A DNA stretch of 64,000 nucleotides, taken from positions 1 through 64,000 of the forward strand of contig CAJUFE010000001.1 of NCBI GenBank assembly GCA_910585635.1. The letters run 5' to 3'. The notes beneath the pieces were generated by a model. It did no database searches. It saw only the letters and a list, made by a program, of their open reading frames with translations, and was not told the DNA's origin. The translations under genes and the position numbers were made by a program. Shown here piece by piece: positions 24,273 through 32,492 of this stretch (position 1 is the stretch's first letter; each line of letters begins with the position of its first letter). Origin of the DNA: an uncultured Lachnospiraceae bacterium (GTDB lineage Bacteria; Bacillota; Clostridia; Lachnospirales; Lachnospiraceae).

Positions 24273-26024
24273 ATGAAAGGATCAAAGATCAACCGGGAAC
24301 AGATGGAGAGATACAGGCGGGAGGGGGCCTGGGGGACCAGGACCCTGGCAGACTGCTGGGAGGAGGCCGTAAGGGAGTATCCGGACCGCGAGTACGTGGT
24401 AGACGACCGGGGGAACCGATATACCTACGCCGGGCTGGACGAAAAAGCCAGCCGTGTGGCCGCCTACCTGGTCAGCCAGGGCATAGGCCCCGGAGATGTG
24501 GTGTCCTTTCAGATCCCGATCTGGAGCGAGTTCGTCATCACCACCGTGGCCGTCTTAAAGGTGGGGGCGGTGGTGAACCCCATGGGTATGTGCTTTGAGG
24601 GGGAGGAGCTTAAGTTCCTCTTAAACCTGTCAGAGAGCAGGCTCTATCTCTGCCCCACCTGGTACCATAAGACCGACTACGAGGCGGACATCCTGGCGGT
24701 CCGGGAGGCGGTGCCCAGCTTAAAGGACGTGGTGCTTTTAGAGAACATCCGGCCCAGGAAGAGCGGCTGCAGGACCTTTGCGGAGGTGCTGGAGGCGTTT
24801 TCACCGGAAAGGTCGGGGCAGTCCGCGAAGGGGCTGGGGCAGCCCGCGAAGGGGCCGGGGCAGTCTGTGAAGGGGCTGGGGCAGCCCGCGAAAAGGCGCA
24901 CTCCGGTGACCAGCGATGACGTGGCCCTGCTCCTCTGTACCTCCGGCACCACCAGGGGGACCAAGGAGGTCATGCTGACCCACAACAATCTGATCTTCAG
25001 CGAAGCGTCCTTTAACCGGGAGCTGGGCCTTAGTAAGGAGGATATCATGTTCATGCCGGCGCCCCTCGATCATGCCACCGGTTTTAACCATGGCCTGATC
25101 GCTCCCATGCTCATGGGCGCGAAGGTGGTGCTGCAGGAGCGGTTCGACTGTCCGAAAGCCCTGGAGCTGATGGAGCGGGAGGGCTGTACCTATTCTATGG
25201 GAGCCACGCCTTTTATCTATGACATCTTAAAGGAGCTGGACCAGACCAGGAGGGAGCTCCCCTCCCTGCGCTTTTATCTCTGCGGCGGCGCCCCGGTGCC
25301 GGGGGCCATGGTGCAGCGGGCCTGGGGCCATAAGATCTTGCTGTGCGAGGTCTACGGCTCCACCGAGAGCTGCCCCCATGTCTATGTCCATCCCCAGGAG
25401 GCGTTAGTCCTCAACGGGACCACCTCCGGCCGTCCGGTGGCCGGTGTGGAGGTGCGCCTGGTGGACGATCAAGGCCGGGATGTGCCGGTGGGGACGCCGG
25501 GGGAGGAGATCTCCAGAGGCCCTAATGTGTTCGTGGGCTACTTAAAGGACCCGGCGGCCACGGACCAGTCCCTGGACGATGAGGGCTGGTTCTACAGCGG
25601 CGATATCTGCGTGGGCGATGAGAAGGGGAACATCCGGGTCATCGGCCGGAAGAAGGATATGATCGTCCGCGGCGGCGAGAACCTCAATGCTAACGACATC
25701 AACAATGACATCGAAGGCTGCCCGGGCGTGGCGGACCACACGGTGATCGGGATGCCGGACGATCGGCTGGGCGAGCGGATCTGCGCTTATCTGGTCTTGG
25801 AGCCAGGGGTAGAGAGCGTGACCCGGGAAGATGTGATCGAGCATTTTAAGAGACAGAAGGTCAATAAGCGGTACTGGCCGGAGCGGGTGGAGATCATCGA
25901 TGAGCTCCCCCGGACGGACAGCGGCAAGGTGAAGAAGTATCTGTTGGTGGAGGATATCAAAAAGCGGATGCAGGAGGACCCGGCGGCGGGACCTGGGGCT
26001 TATGTGGACCACTGCCAAGGCTAG
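24273..26024 (+). CDS. acyl-CoA ligase (AMP-forming) with repeat insertion
   Basis: 583 residues, adenylate-forming ligase. Motifs: LLLCTSGTTRGTKEVMLTHN (P-loop), EVYGSTESCPH, GWFYSGDICVGDEKG, GRKKDMIVRGGENLNANDI, and the C-terminal lysine in PRTDSGKVKKYLL. It activates a carboxylate with ATP and CoA, likely priming the CoA-transfer loop of this operon. Residues about 182-206, just before the P-loop domain, are a four-unit tandem repeat (GQSAKGLG, GQPAKGPG, GQSVKGLG, GQPAKRRT). The repeat is absent from usual family members and looks like a minisatellite tolerated in a surface loop. The acyl substrate is unknown. Confidence 0.92.
   Translation: MKGSKINREQMERYRREGAWGTRTLADCWEEAVREYPDREYVVDDRGNRYTYAGLDEKASRVAAYLVSQGIGPGDVVSFQIPIWSEFVITTVAVLKVGAVVNPMGMCFEGEELKFLLNLSESRLYLCPTWYHKTDYEADILAVREAVPSLKDVVLLENIRPRKSGCRTFAEVLEAFSPERSGQSAKGLGQPAKGPGQSVKGLGQPAKRRTPVTSDDVALLLCTSGTTRGTKEVMLTHNNLIFSEASFNRELGLSKEDIMFMPAPLDHATGFNHGLIAPMLMGAKVVLQERFDCPKALELMEREGCTYSMGATPFIYDILKELDQTRRELPSLRFYLCGGAPVPGAMVQRAWGHKILLCEVYGSTESCPHVYVHPQEALVLNGTTSGRPVAGVEVRLVDDQGRDVPVGTPGEEISRGPNVFVGYLKDPAATDQSLDDEGWFYSGDICVGDEKGNIRVIGRKKDMIVRGGENLNANDINNDIEGCPGVADHTVIGMPDDRLGERICAYLVLEPGVESVTREDVIEHFKRQKVNKRYWPERVEIIDELPRTDSGKVKKYLLVEDIKKRMQEDPAAGPGAYVDHCQG
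24815..24895 (+). repeat. 24-bp coding minisatellite in acyl-CoA ligase
   Basis: Four in-frame 24-bp units built on GGGGCAG(T/C)CCGCGAAGGGGC (third unit TCTGTGAAG) encode the GQ(S/P)AKG(L/P)G repeat. Confidence 0.9.
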
Positions 26025-26051
26025 AGGAAAAGCGGAGAGGGGGAAGGAAGG

Positions 26052-26594
26052 TTGATCCAACAGGCATTTGGCCCCCGCAGGTGCAGGGCCACCAGGAAGC
26101 CTTCCGTCCAATGTCCGGAGGTGGTCTTTTACCGCTGTAAAAGCTGCGGGATGATCCATCAGCGGATCGGACGGGGGCAGTCTGAGGCGCTGGTCACTTG
26201 CTGCGGGGAAAGGATGGAGGTCTTAACGCCTGTCCCGGTGACCGAGATACGGCCAGGTGGGGACATCACCTATCAGATCGTGGGCGGGTACAATGAGAAC
26301 GCGGTGAAGGTCTCATGGAAGTTCATCGATCCGGGGCAGGAGTTGGAATGGCTCTACCTAAAGACCTATACCGGCGGCTATATGAAATATATCATCCCGG
26401 GCAAACGCCCGCCGGTGGTGTTCGCCCTGGCCGACGAGGATGCGTTCTGCTATTGCGACGAGGATCCCTGCCTGGAGTGTACCTTCTGGTGCAAGCGGGG
26501 CTTTATCATCTACGGCTATGTGAAAGGGCTGGGGCTGTTCGAAGCGCCTTTAGACAAGGCGTCGGCCTACTGGCAGTCCGGAGCGGCGAGATGA
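26052..26594 (+). CDS. divergent desulfoferrodoxin/superoxide-reductase-like protein
   Basis: 180 residues from a TTG start after AAGGAAGG (a GTG at 26121 is an alternative). VVFYRCKSCGMIHQ with a following TCCGERMEVL gives the Cys-x2-Cys...Cys-Cys iron site of desulforedoxin (Cys29, 32, 50, 51). The remainder aligns in outline with the superoxide reductase domain (LEWLYLKTYTGGYMKYIIPG resembles the family's WIEL...KPG segment). However, the histidines that bind the catalytic iron are missing, and a second cysteine cluster appears (CYC, then CLEC, then a further Cys; residues 133-147). It is therefore more likely an electron carrier or metal protein than an active superoxide reductase. It lies between the ligase and the transporter of the acyl-CoA cluster. 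The family assignment is my inference. Confidence 0.6.
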   Translation: MIQQAFGPRRCRATRKPSVQCPEVVFYRCKSCGMIHQRIGRGQSEALVTCCGERMEVLTPVPVTEIRPGGDITYQIVGGYNENAVKVSWKFIDPGQELEWLYLKTYTGGYMKYIIPGKRPPVVFALADEDAFCYCDEDPCLECTFWCKRGFIIYGYVKGLGLFEAPLDKASAYWQSGAAR

Positions 26595-26696
26595 GCAGAG
26601 AGAGCGGATCTGTCGGCTGTTTGTTAAAAAAATCACAAAATAAGTTTTTTCCTATAAGATCTATAGGAAGGACCTATGAAAAAGGAGGAAATCTTT

Positions 26697-28004
26697 ATGG
26701 GAAAGCAAGGAGGCCAGGCGAGGAGCTTTGGCGCTGATGAGATCGACTGGAGGACGGTCATCGTATTTGTTTCGATCGCCTTCAGCTCCCAGTGCGGCGG
26801 AGGTTTTGCGGCAGGTTCCACGCCCTGGTCCTATTTCTTTATGAACACAGGCTTTTACGGCATCCTGCCGGTGGTGACCCAGCCCTATTTCTGCCTGTTC
26901 ATGCCCTTTGTGGTAGCGGCGATCAACTGCTTCATGATCTATTTCTTCATGAAGTTCGCCATGGACTTCCGTACCTTCGACTACAGCAATTTCCTGGCAA
27001 AGTACGGTTCCACCTTCTGGGGCGGGATCCTGGCAAAGCCCATGCAGTGGGTCTATGAATTTAACTTTAACTGGCTGCTGATCGTGTGCATGGCGCTGGC
27101 ATACTCCTCCTCCGGCTCTGCGCTGGCGGAGCTGACCGGGATCCCCTACATCCTGACCACCTTTATCGTGGGGATCATCATGTTCGTCCTGTGCATGAAG
27201 GGGAGCTCTCTGGTACGTAAAAATGCGGTGTTCATGAGCGCGGTGATCTTCATCGCTCTGGTAGCGGTCAATGTCCCCAACCTGTTCTTCAACCTTTCCA
27301 CCGGCCGTTTATCCACGGAGATGGCGATCATGTCCGAGCAGATGGACACCAGCATCGCCCAGGGTGCCGGGAGCTTTATCCAGTACCTGCTGGTGGCGCT
27401 CTGTTGGGCCTACATCTTCTCCGGGCAGAACTTAGGGGGCTTTGGCGCCTATGTGAACCATGCCCAGCTCTTTACCAATAAGAAGACCCTCCGCTGGGCC
27501 GTCATCCTTTCGGTGATCGCCAACTGGGCGTTCCTGGAGATCAGCGTGGTGAACCTGGCGGCAAACTACAGCGAGGTCCTGGAGGGCTGGCTGGCCGGAA
27601 AAGCCGTCTACACGATCCTGGTGGTACAGAACGGCGTAGGCGGGGCCGTGTTAAAGGGCATCCTGCTGACCCTGATCACGGTGGCGATCTTCTTTGCCAC
27701 GATCTCCACCGCCATCAACTATGCCCAGGGCTTCAATGACCGTGTACTGAACTGGTATCAGAAGAGGATCAAGGAAGATCCGGCTGTCTCCGCGGCAAAG
27801 CGGAACAAGAGAGGCGCTATCCTGACCCTGTTCTATGTGATCCTCACATGGGGCGTGTCCCAGGCAGGTCTGACCAGCCTGGTATCCAAGGGCCTCACCG
27901 CCGTATCCCTGATCAACCTCTTTACCTTGATCCTGCCCACGGTCATGAACGTGGTCATCGGGTGGAAGGATGCGGATTATGCGCATCTGACGAAGGAAGA
28001 GTGA
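26697..28004 (+). CDS. YkvI-like membrane transporter
   Basis: 435 residues with about ten to eleven hydrophobic segments. The N-terminal segment IAFSSQCGGGFAAGSTPWSYF resembles the first broken helix of YkvI/BCCT/APC-fold sodium symporters, in which a GGG-type break binds ion and substrate. ATG 26697 follows AGGAGG. Placed at the end of the acyl-CoA operon, it is the obvious candidate for uptake of the carboxylate that the ligase and CoA-transferase act on. The exact family and substrate are not certain. A hairpin without a strong T-run follows at 28062. Confidence 0.75.
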   Translation: MGKQGGQARSFGADEIDWRTVIVFVSIAFSSQCGGGFAAGSTPWSYFFMNTGFYGILPVVTQPYFCLFMPFVVAAINCFMIYFFMKFAMDFRTFDYSNFLAKYGSTFWGGILAKPMQWVYEFNFNWLLIVCMALAYSSSGSALAELTGIPYILTTFIVGIIMFVLCMKGSSLVRKNAVFMSAVIFIALVAVNVPNLFFNLSTGRLSTEMAIMSEQMDTSIAQGAGSFIQYLLVALCWAYIFSGQNLGGFGAYVNHAQLFTNKKTLRWAVILSVIANWAFLEISVVNLAANYSEVLEGWLAGKAVYTILVVQNGVGGAVLKGILLTLITVAIFFATISTAINYAQGFNDRVLNWYQKRIKEDPAVSAAKRNKRGAILTLFYVILTWGVSQAGLTSLVSKGLTAVSLINLFTLILPTVMNVVIGWKDADYAHLTKEE

Positions 28005-28061
28005 CCAAAGGACCAGGTCGGGTGAGAGAAGACCTGGACAAAAAGATCCATCTTGAAAGAG

Positions 28062-28087
28062 AGGGCTGTCAAAAAACGACAGCCCTT
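28062..28087 (+). terminator. terminator-like hairpin after the transporter
   Basis: AGGGCTGTC and GACAGCCCT form a perfect 9-bp stem with an AAAAAAC loop. The T-run is weak (TTCATGTG). Confidence 0.6.
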
Positions 28088-28141
28088 CATGTGTGCCGGT
28101 GGCACACGTTTAGCAACGACCGGAGCAGAGCGTAGAGCCAA

Positions 28142-28191
28142 ATGCGCCCGCCAGGCTGTTCTGTGTGGTGGTGCGTCCGCTGCCGGGCGCA
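28142..28191 (+). repeat. ~50-bp hairpin dispersed repeat, copy 2
   Basis: ATGCGCCCG and CGGGCGCAT pair perfectly at the ends, with TCTGTGTGGTGG between them. Same family as 1175-1224 and 39727-39777. It sits in the 447-bp gap before the LysR gene. Confidence 0.8.
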
Positions 28192-28395
28192 TGGAGGTTT
28201 AGAGAAACAGACGCCACAGCCGGAGTTTTTGCTCACTCCGTGCTCAAGACCTCGATCCTGGGGATCTTTTCGGGTGCGGCAGTGGATAAGGCGGTCCCAA
28301 AAAGGTGATCGATATCGGCGGCTTTAGGACACACCTGCCCCCATTGTGAAAAGTGACCAAACCAGAGACCTAGACCCACAATATGAAAGAACCTA
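28192..28395. other. remaining gap before LysR
   Basis: No gene is seen. The TGTGAAAAGTGAC motif found elsewhere in the window occurs at 28345-28357. The LysR promoter begins at 28396. Confidence 0.4.
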
Positions 28396-28424
28396 TTGCA
28401 CAAAGGCACGGTCTGTGTTATCAT
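28396..28424 (+). promoter_or_regulatory. LysR gene promoter
   Basis: TTGCAC and TATCAT are separated by 17 bp, 27 bp upstream of the ATG at 28452. Confidence 0.65.
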
Positions 28425-28451
28425 CAAAGGACAAAGAGAGGATCGTATTTT

Positions 28452-29345
28452 ATGAACCTGTCGCAGTTATACTATTTCAGAAAGCTGGCCCAGCTAGAGC
28501 ATTACACGAAAGCGGCCAAGGAGCTCTACATCACCCAGCCCAGCCTCAGCGATTCCATATCGTCTCTGGAGCAGGAGCTGGGCATCGCCCTGTTCCAGCG
28601 GGAAGGCCGGAACATCAAGCTGACCAAATACGGCCGGGAATTCTATCAGTACGTCTGCTCCGCGCTGAATGAGCTGGAAAAGGGGATCGCGGTGGCTAAG
28701 GAGAAGTCCGGGGCGATCGGCGGGGTGATCGATCTGGGCTGTATCCCCACGGTCTTAGGGGACTTTATCCCTAAGGCGATCCAGGATTTTAAGGAGGAGA
28801 AGAACCCCAAGGCGGTCTTTAACATCTACCAGGGGATGACCAAGGAGGTGGTGGAGGGCGTGAGGAGCGGGAGGTTCGATCTTGGCTTTTGCTCCGAGGT
28901 GGAGGCTGCGGATCTGGTGTTCATCCCCATCATCGCCCAGACCATGGTAGCCGTGGTCCGCGACGACCATCCGCTGGCGGCCCGGGAGCAGATCAAGATG
29001 GCGGAGCTTGGCTTTTATTCTCTGACCACCTACCGGGAATCCCTGCCGATCGGGAAGATCGTCCGGTCGATCCTCCGGGAAAACGGAGTGGAGGCCAGCT
29101 TTTCCTATGACGATGAGATCTCGATCGGGGGCGTGGTGATGCAGACCGGTCAGGTGGCGATCGCGGCGGACACCCCCTATCTTAAGCAGTTCGACCGGCT
29201 GAAAAAGATCAAGATCCAGGATATCCCGCCGGATACCCGGCTGGTGTATATGGTGTACAGTAAGAAGAACTATCTGGCGAAGGCGGTGGAGGATTTCGCG
29301 GAGTTCGTGAAGGAGTATGAGCGGGATCTGCCGGAGGGAGAGTGA
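28452..29345 (+). CDS. LysR-family transcriptional regulator
   Basis: 297 residues. Winged-helix N-terminus MNLSQLYYFRKLAQLEHYTKAAKELYITQPSLSDSISSLEQELG (given here in outline only: the LSQLYYF start and TQPSLSDSI recognition helix), with a LysR substrate-binding domain after residue ~90. ATG 28452 is preceded by an AGAGAGG site; the longer frame adds residues unlike LysR proteins and overlaps the promoter. It lies in the same direction between the acyl-CoA cluster and the exported flavoprotein, so it may tie the two together. No palindromic LysR box is obvious in the short spacer. Confidence 0.9.
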   Translation: MNLSQLYYFRKLAQLEHYTKAAKELYITQPSLSDSISSLEQELGIALFQREGRNIKLTKYGREFYQYVCSALNELEKGIAVAKEKSGAIGGVIDLGCIPTVLGDFIPKAIQDFKEEKNPKAVFNIYQGMTKEVVEGVRSGRFDLGFCSEVEAADLVFIPIIAQTMVAVVRDDHPLAAREQIKMAELGFYSLTTYRESLPIGKIVRSILRENGVEASFSYDDEISIGGVVMQTGQVAIAADTPYLKQFDRLKKIKIQDIPPDTRLVYMVYSKKNYLAKAVEDFAEFVKEYERDLPEGE

Positions 29346-29399
29346 ACGGTGCTTTGCATGCCGATCTGTTGGTTTTTCACATTTTCCTGGCATATACCG

Positions 29400-29428
29400 T
29401 TGCGTTTTTGCACATGGACATAGATAAT
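29400..29428 (+). promoter_or_regulatory. flavoprotein promoter
   Basis: TTGCGT and GATAAT with a 17-bp spacer, about 118 bp before the start. It suggests the flavoprotein is transcribed independently of lysR. Confidence 0.5.
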
Positions 29429-29545
29429 AGTAGGATACGGGGTGACAAGTCCTCAGTCATTCCCTAACACAGAGAGATCCCACATCTATGTGGATCCGGG
29501 CGTTGTATGGACGCCTGATAAAAAATAAGGAAGGAGTGCTAGGAG

Positions 29546-31522
29546 ATGAAGAGAAGGGGGAGAGCAGCAGCGATCCTGATGACCATGACGCTCATCCTTG
29601 GCGGATGCGGCGGGAAGGACGACGGGACGACTGCAGCCGTGGAGACCACAAAGGCCGCGGAGACCACAGCGGCACCAGTGGAGACCACGGCGGAGGGAGC
29701 CGCGGGACAAGGCATCTACAAGCCGGGGACCTATACGGCCAGCGCCCAGGGGAACAATGGCCCGGTGGAGCTGTCCGTAACCTTCAGTGAGGAGGCGATC
29801 ACCGAGATCGTCATCGGGGAGCATGGAGAGACGGCCGGGATCAGCGACGCGGCCTTTGAGAAGGTCCCGGCAGCGATCATCGAGAGCCAGAGCCTGGGTG
29901 TGGATACCGTATCCGGCGCCACCTACACCTCCCAGGCGATCCTGGATGCGGTGGCCGATTGTGTCACCCAGGCAGGCGGCGACGCGGAGGCGCTGCTTGC
30001 CGTAGCGGTCCAGGGGGGCGCAGAGGCAGAGGGAGCCGTTCTGGAAGATGCAGAGGTAGATGTGCTGGTGATCGGCGGCGGCGGCGCCGGCCTGTCAGCC
30101 GCGCTGTCCGCGTCCCAGAACGGAGCCAGTGTGATCTTAGTGGAGAAATTGTCTGCCTTAGGCGGCAATACCTTCCGCTGCGGCGGTGCGTTCAATACCT
30201 GCGACCCGGAGCGGCAGAAGGAGATCCCCATGACGGAGGCGCTCTCTTCCGCCGTGGAAAAGGTCCTGGCCCACGAGGATGTCAGCGAGGAGCACGCTAA
30301 GCTGAAGGCCGAAGTACAAGAGCAGTGGGATGCGTATAAGGCTTCCGGCAGCACGATGCTGTTCGACACGCTGGAATGGCACGCGCTCCAGAGCCTTGAT
30401 GCCGGCGATTATGAGGGGGATGTGGAGCTGGTGCGCACGCTCACGTCCAACACTCTGGATACACTGGATTGGCTCAGCCATAACGGGGTCGCCTGGACCG
30501 ACCAGGTCAGCACCGTGGTAGGCGCTCTGTGGAACCGTTCGCATCAGACCCCTAACAACAGCGGGGCGGATATCATAGCGGCCCTGGAAAAGAACGCCAC
30601 CGAAAACGGCGTAAAGATCTATCTGGATTCTAAGGCCGAGGAGCTGGTGGTGGAGGACGGGCGTGTGGCCGGCGCCCTGGTCACCAATGCGGATGGCGAG
30701 AAAGTGACCGTTAAGGCAGCAAAAGGCGTGATCATGGCTACAGGCGGTTTCAGCGCCAATGTGGAGATGCGTGTAAAATACAATGAGCAGTGGGAAGACA
30801 TCGGCGAGTCCCTGCAGACCAATAATTCCCCGGGCGCTACCGGTGACGGGATCGTGATGGGCGAGGCAGTAGGAGCGGACCTGGTGGGGATGGGCTGGAT
30901 CCAGCTGATGCCGTTGAATTCCGTTTCCGGCGGCGGTATATCCGGCTACGTGAACAGCTCTCTGTACTGTAATAAAGAGGGCGAGCGTTTTGTGGCGGAG
31001 GACCAGCGACGGGATGTCCTGGCAGCGGCCGCGCTGGGCCAGACCGATAAGCTGTTTTATGTGGTATGTGACCAGAAGGAAGCCGAGCTGCGGGGGGTGA
31101 CGCCGGAGACCTTGAGCTATATGGTGGACAACGGGCTTGTATACAGCGGCGATACCATTGCCGAGCTGGCAGAGGACATGGGTGTCCCGGCGGATGCCCT
31201 GGAAAAGACGGTGAGCGAGTTCAATGAACTGGTAAAGGCCGATAAACCAGACGAGTTTGGCCGGACCACCTGGGAGAACACCATCGAGACCGGCCCCTTC
31301 TATGCACCGTCCTTCTCGCCGGCCGTCCATCATACCATGGGCGGACTGAAGATCAACGGTAACGCGGAGGTGATCGGGACCGACGGGGAGGTCATCCCCG
31401 GCTTTTATGCCGCCGGTGAGGTGACCGGCGGGATCCACGGCACGAACCGTGTGGGCGGCAATGCCGTTCCGGATGCACTGTGCTTTGGCAAGATCGCCGG
31501 AGCGAACGCGGCTAAAGAATAA
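29546..31522 (+). CDS. exported FMN-binding/FAD fumarate-reductase-like lipoprotein
   Basis: 658 residues. The signal sequence has a lipobox (LILGGCG), then a Thr/Ala-rich linker, an FMN-binding domain (residues about 60-140) and an FAD-dependent fumarate reductase/succinate dehydrogenase-type domain (from about 165). DTVSGATYTS is the motif whose threonine is covalently flavinylated by ApbE. VLVIGGGGAGLSAALSA binds FAD. The arginine in EDQRRDVLAA, plus HHTMGGL and GIHGTNRVGGNA, match fumarate reductase active-site segments. Relatives reduce fumarate, urocanate, cinnamate-type acids or other enoates outside the membrane. No apbE or membrane electron donor is in the window. It follows the LysR gene and is close to the acyl-CoA cluster. 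The acceptor is unknown. Confidence 0.88.
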   Translation: MKRRGRAAAILMTMTLILGGCGGKDDGTTAAVETTKAAETTAAPVETTAEGAAGQGIYKPGTYTASAQGNNGPVELSVTFSEEAITEIVIGEHGETAGISDAAFEKVPAAIIESQSLGVDTVSGATYTSQAILDAVADCVTQAGGDAEALLAVAVQGGAEAEGAVLEDAEVDVLVIGGGGAGLSAALSASQNGASVILVEKLSALGGNTFRCGGAFNTCDPERQKEIPMTEALSSAVEKVLAHEDVSEEHAKLKAEVQEQWDAYKASGSTMLFDTLEWHALQSLDAGDYEGDVELVRTLTSNTLDTLDWLSHNGVAWTDQVSTVVGALWNRSHQTPNNSGADIIAALEKNATENGVKIYLDSKAEELVVEDGRVAGALVTNADGEKVTVKAAKGVIMATGGFSANVEMRVKYNEQWEDIGESLQTNNSPGATGDGIVMGEAVGADLVGMGWIQLMPLNSVSGGGISGYVNSSLYCNKEGERFVAEDQRRDVLAAAALGQTDKLFYVVCDQKEAELRGVTPETLSYMVDNGLVYSGDTIAELAEDMGVPADALEKTVSEFNELVKADKPDEFGRTTWENTIETGPFYAPSFSPAVHHTMGGLKINGNAEVIGTDGEVIPGFYAAGEVTGGIHGTNRVGGNAVPDALCFGKIAGANAAKE

Positions 31523-31526
31523 GGAT

Positions 31527-31577
31527 AAAAAGACCGTGCCACCCTGCAGGCAGATGCTGCGGGGGCACGGTCTTTTT
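31527..31577. terminator. bidirectional terminator
   Basis: AAAAAGACCGTGCC and GGCACGGTCTTTTT form a perfect stem between the flavoprotein gene and the convergent phosphatase gene. Confidence 0.9.
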
Positions 31578-31604
31578 ACGGGTGATGACCGGCGTGGGTC
31601 CAGC

Positions 31605-32492
31605 TCATCTGCCTTTAGGAGGGAATAGCTTCTGGAAAAATCTGGCCAGGCTTTTTGCGTTGGCCTGTTTTTTTGTGGCCGGATCTTCGGATACAGGGCT
31701 GTTGCCAGTAAAGGCCCCTGTTGTTTGGCCGACCTCGCGCTGGCCGTCCTGCGCCCCCCGCCCTGCCGGCATGGGTCCTCCCCGCTCCTCTGGCATCTTT
31801 TCGCCCCAGTCTGCGGCCTCCAGCCAGAACCGGCGGCCCTCGATCACCATGGCGGTGAGCCGGCCCTGGAAGACGCAGCCGGTATCTAAGCAGATCAGGC
31901 CGGTCTCCGGAAGAGGCATCTTCTTGTGGTAAGGGAGGAGCATCACGCTCTGGCCGTTTCCCAGGAAATGGGCGGGGGCATTTAGGGGCGTGTGGCCGAT
32001 GATCGTCAGCCGCCCGTCATAGGTGTTTTGCCGGATGCTGTCCCGGTCCCATAAAAGGATATCGGGAGGCGTCCGGTCGATGGGATCGTCCTGCAGTCCG
32101 GCATGGGTACATTGGAAATGGGTGTCCTTAAAGTACAGCGCCATATGCTCCCGGAACCATCCGGCGTGGCGGCGGATATCATCCTTGTAACTGCGGAAGG
32201 AGCGCACAGTCTTCCCCCCGCCGTTGCTGCGCCAGGAAAGCTGGGAATCCGGATCGGTGGCGGAATCCAGCATCATCTGTTCGTGGTTCCCCCGGATGAG
32301 CACACACCGCTCTCCCATGGAAAGCTTCAGACGGCGGAACAGATCGAACACCTCATAGGACTGCTCGCCCCGGTCGATCAGGTCTCCTAAGCTGATCAGC
32401 CGGTCCAGCTCCTGATCAAAGTCTACCTTTTTCAACAATACCGTTAATTCCTGGAAGCATCCGTGGATGTCTCCGATGACGATCGTCCTCAT
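31605..32492 (-). CDS. serine/threonine-type metallophosphatase
   Basis: 295 residues, calcineurin-like phosphoesterase. The metal motifs are complete: VIGDIHG at the N-terminus, ISLGDLIDRG near residue 33, LIRGNHEQMM near 66, THAG near 130 and IGHTPL near 165. It most resembles bacterial PP1-like protein phosphatases (PrpA/ApaH-like), which dephosphorylate proteins or small phosphorylated metabolites. The last ~70 residues are a low-complexity tail outside the fold. No kinase partner is adjacent. The gene is convergent with the flavoprotein gene, sharing its terminator. Confidence 0.85.
   Translation of the reverse strand: MRTIVIGDIHGCFQELTVLLKKVDFDQELDRLISLGDLIDRGEQSYEVFDLFRRLKLSMGERCVLIRGNHEQMMLDSATDPDSQLSWRSNGGGKTVRSFRSYKDDIRRHAGWFREHMALYFKDTHFQCTHAGLQDDPIDRTPPDILLWDRDSIRQNTYDGRLTIIGHTPLNAPAHFLGNGQSVMLLPYHKKMPLPETGLICLDTGCVFQGRLTAMVIEGRRFWLEAADWGEKMPEERGGPMPAGRGAQDGQREVGQTTGAFTGNSPVSEDPATKKQANAKSLARFFQKLFPPKGR

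Noticed and set aside
26625..26665. Possible promoter or operator CCTATAAGATCTATAGG before the transporter
   Set aside because: The short palindrome has no matching -35 box and may be chance; the transporter can be read from the operon.
18489..28004. Bile-acid-inducible (bai) operon
   Set aside because: A ligase, CoA-transferase and flavoproteins are present but no BaiCD/BaiH old-yellow-type reductase, BaiE dehydratase or BaiA dehydrogenase.
30158..31438. 426-codon open frame on the minus strand opposite the flavoprotein gene
   Set aside because: It is a GC-driven shadow of a well-supported gene with no recognisable domain or ribosome binding site.
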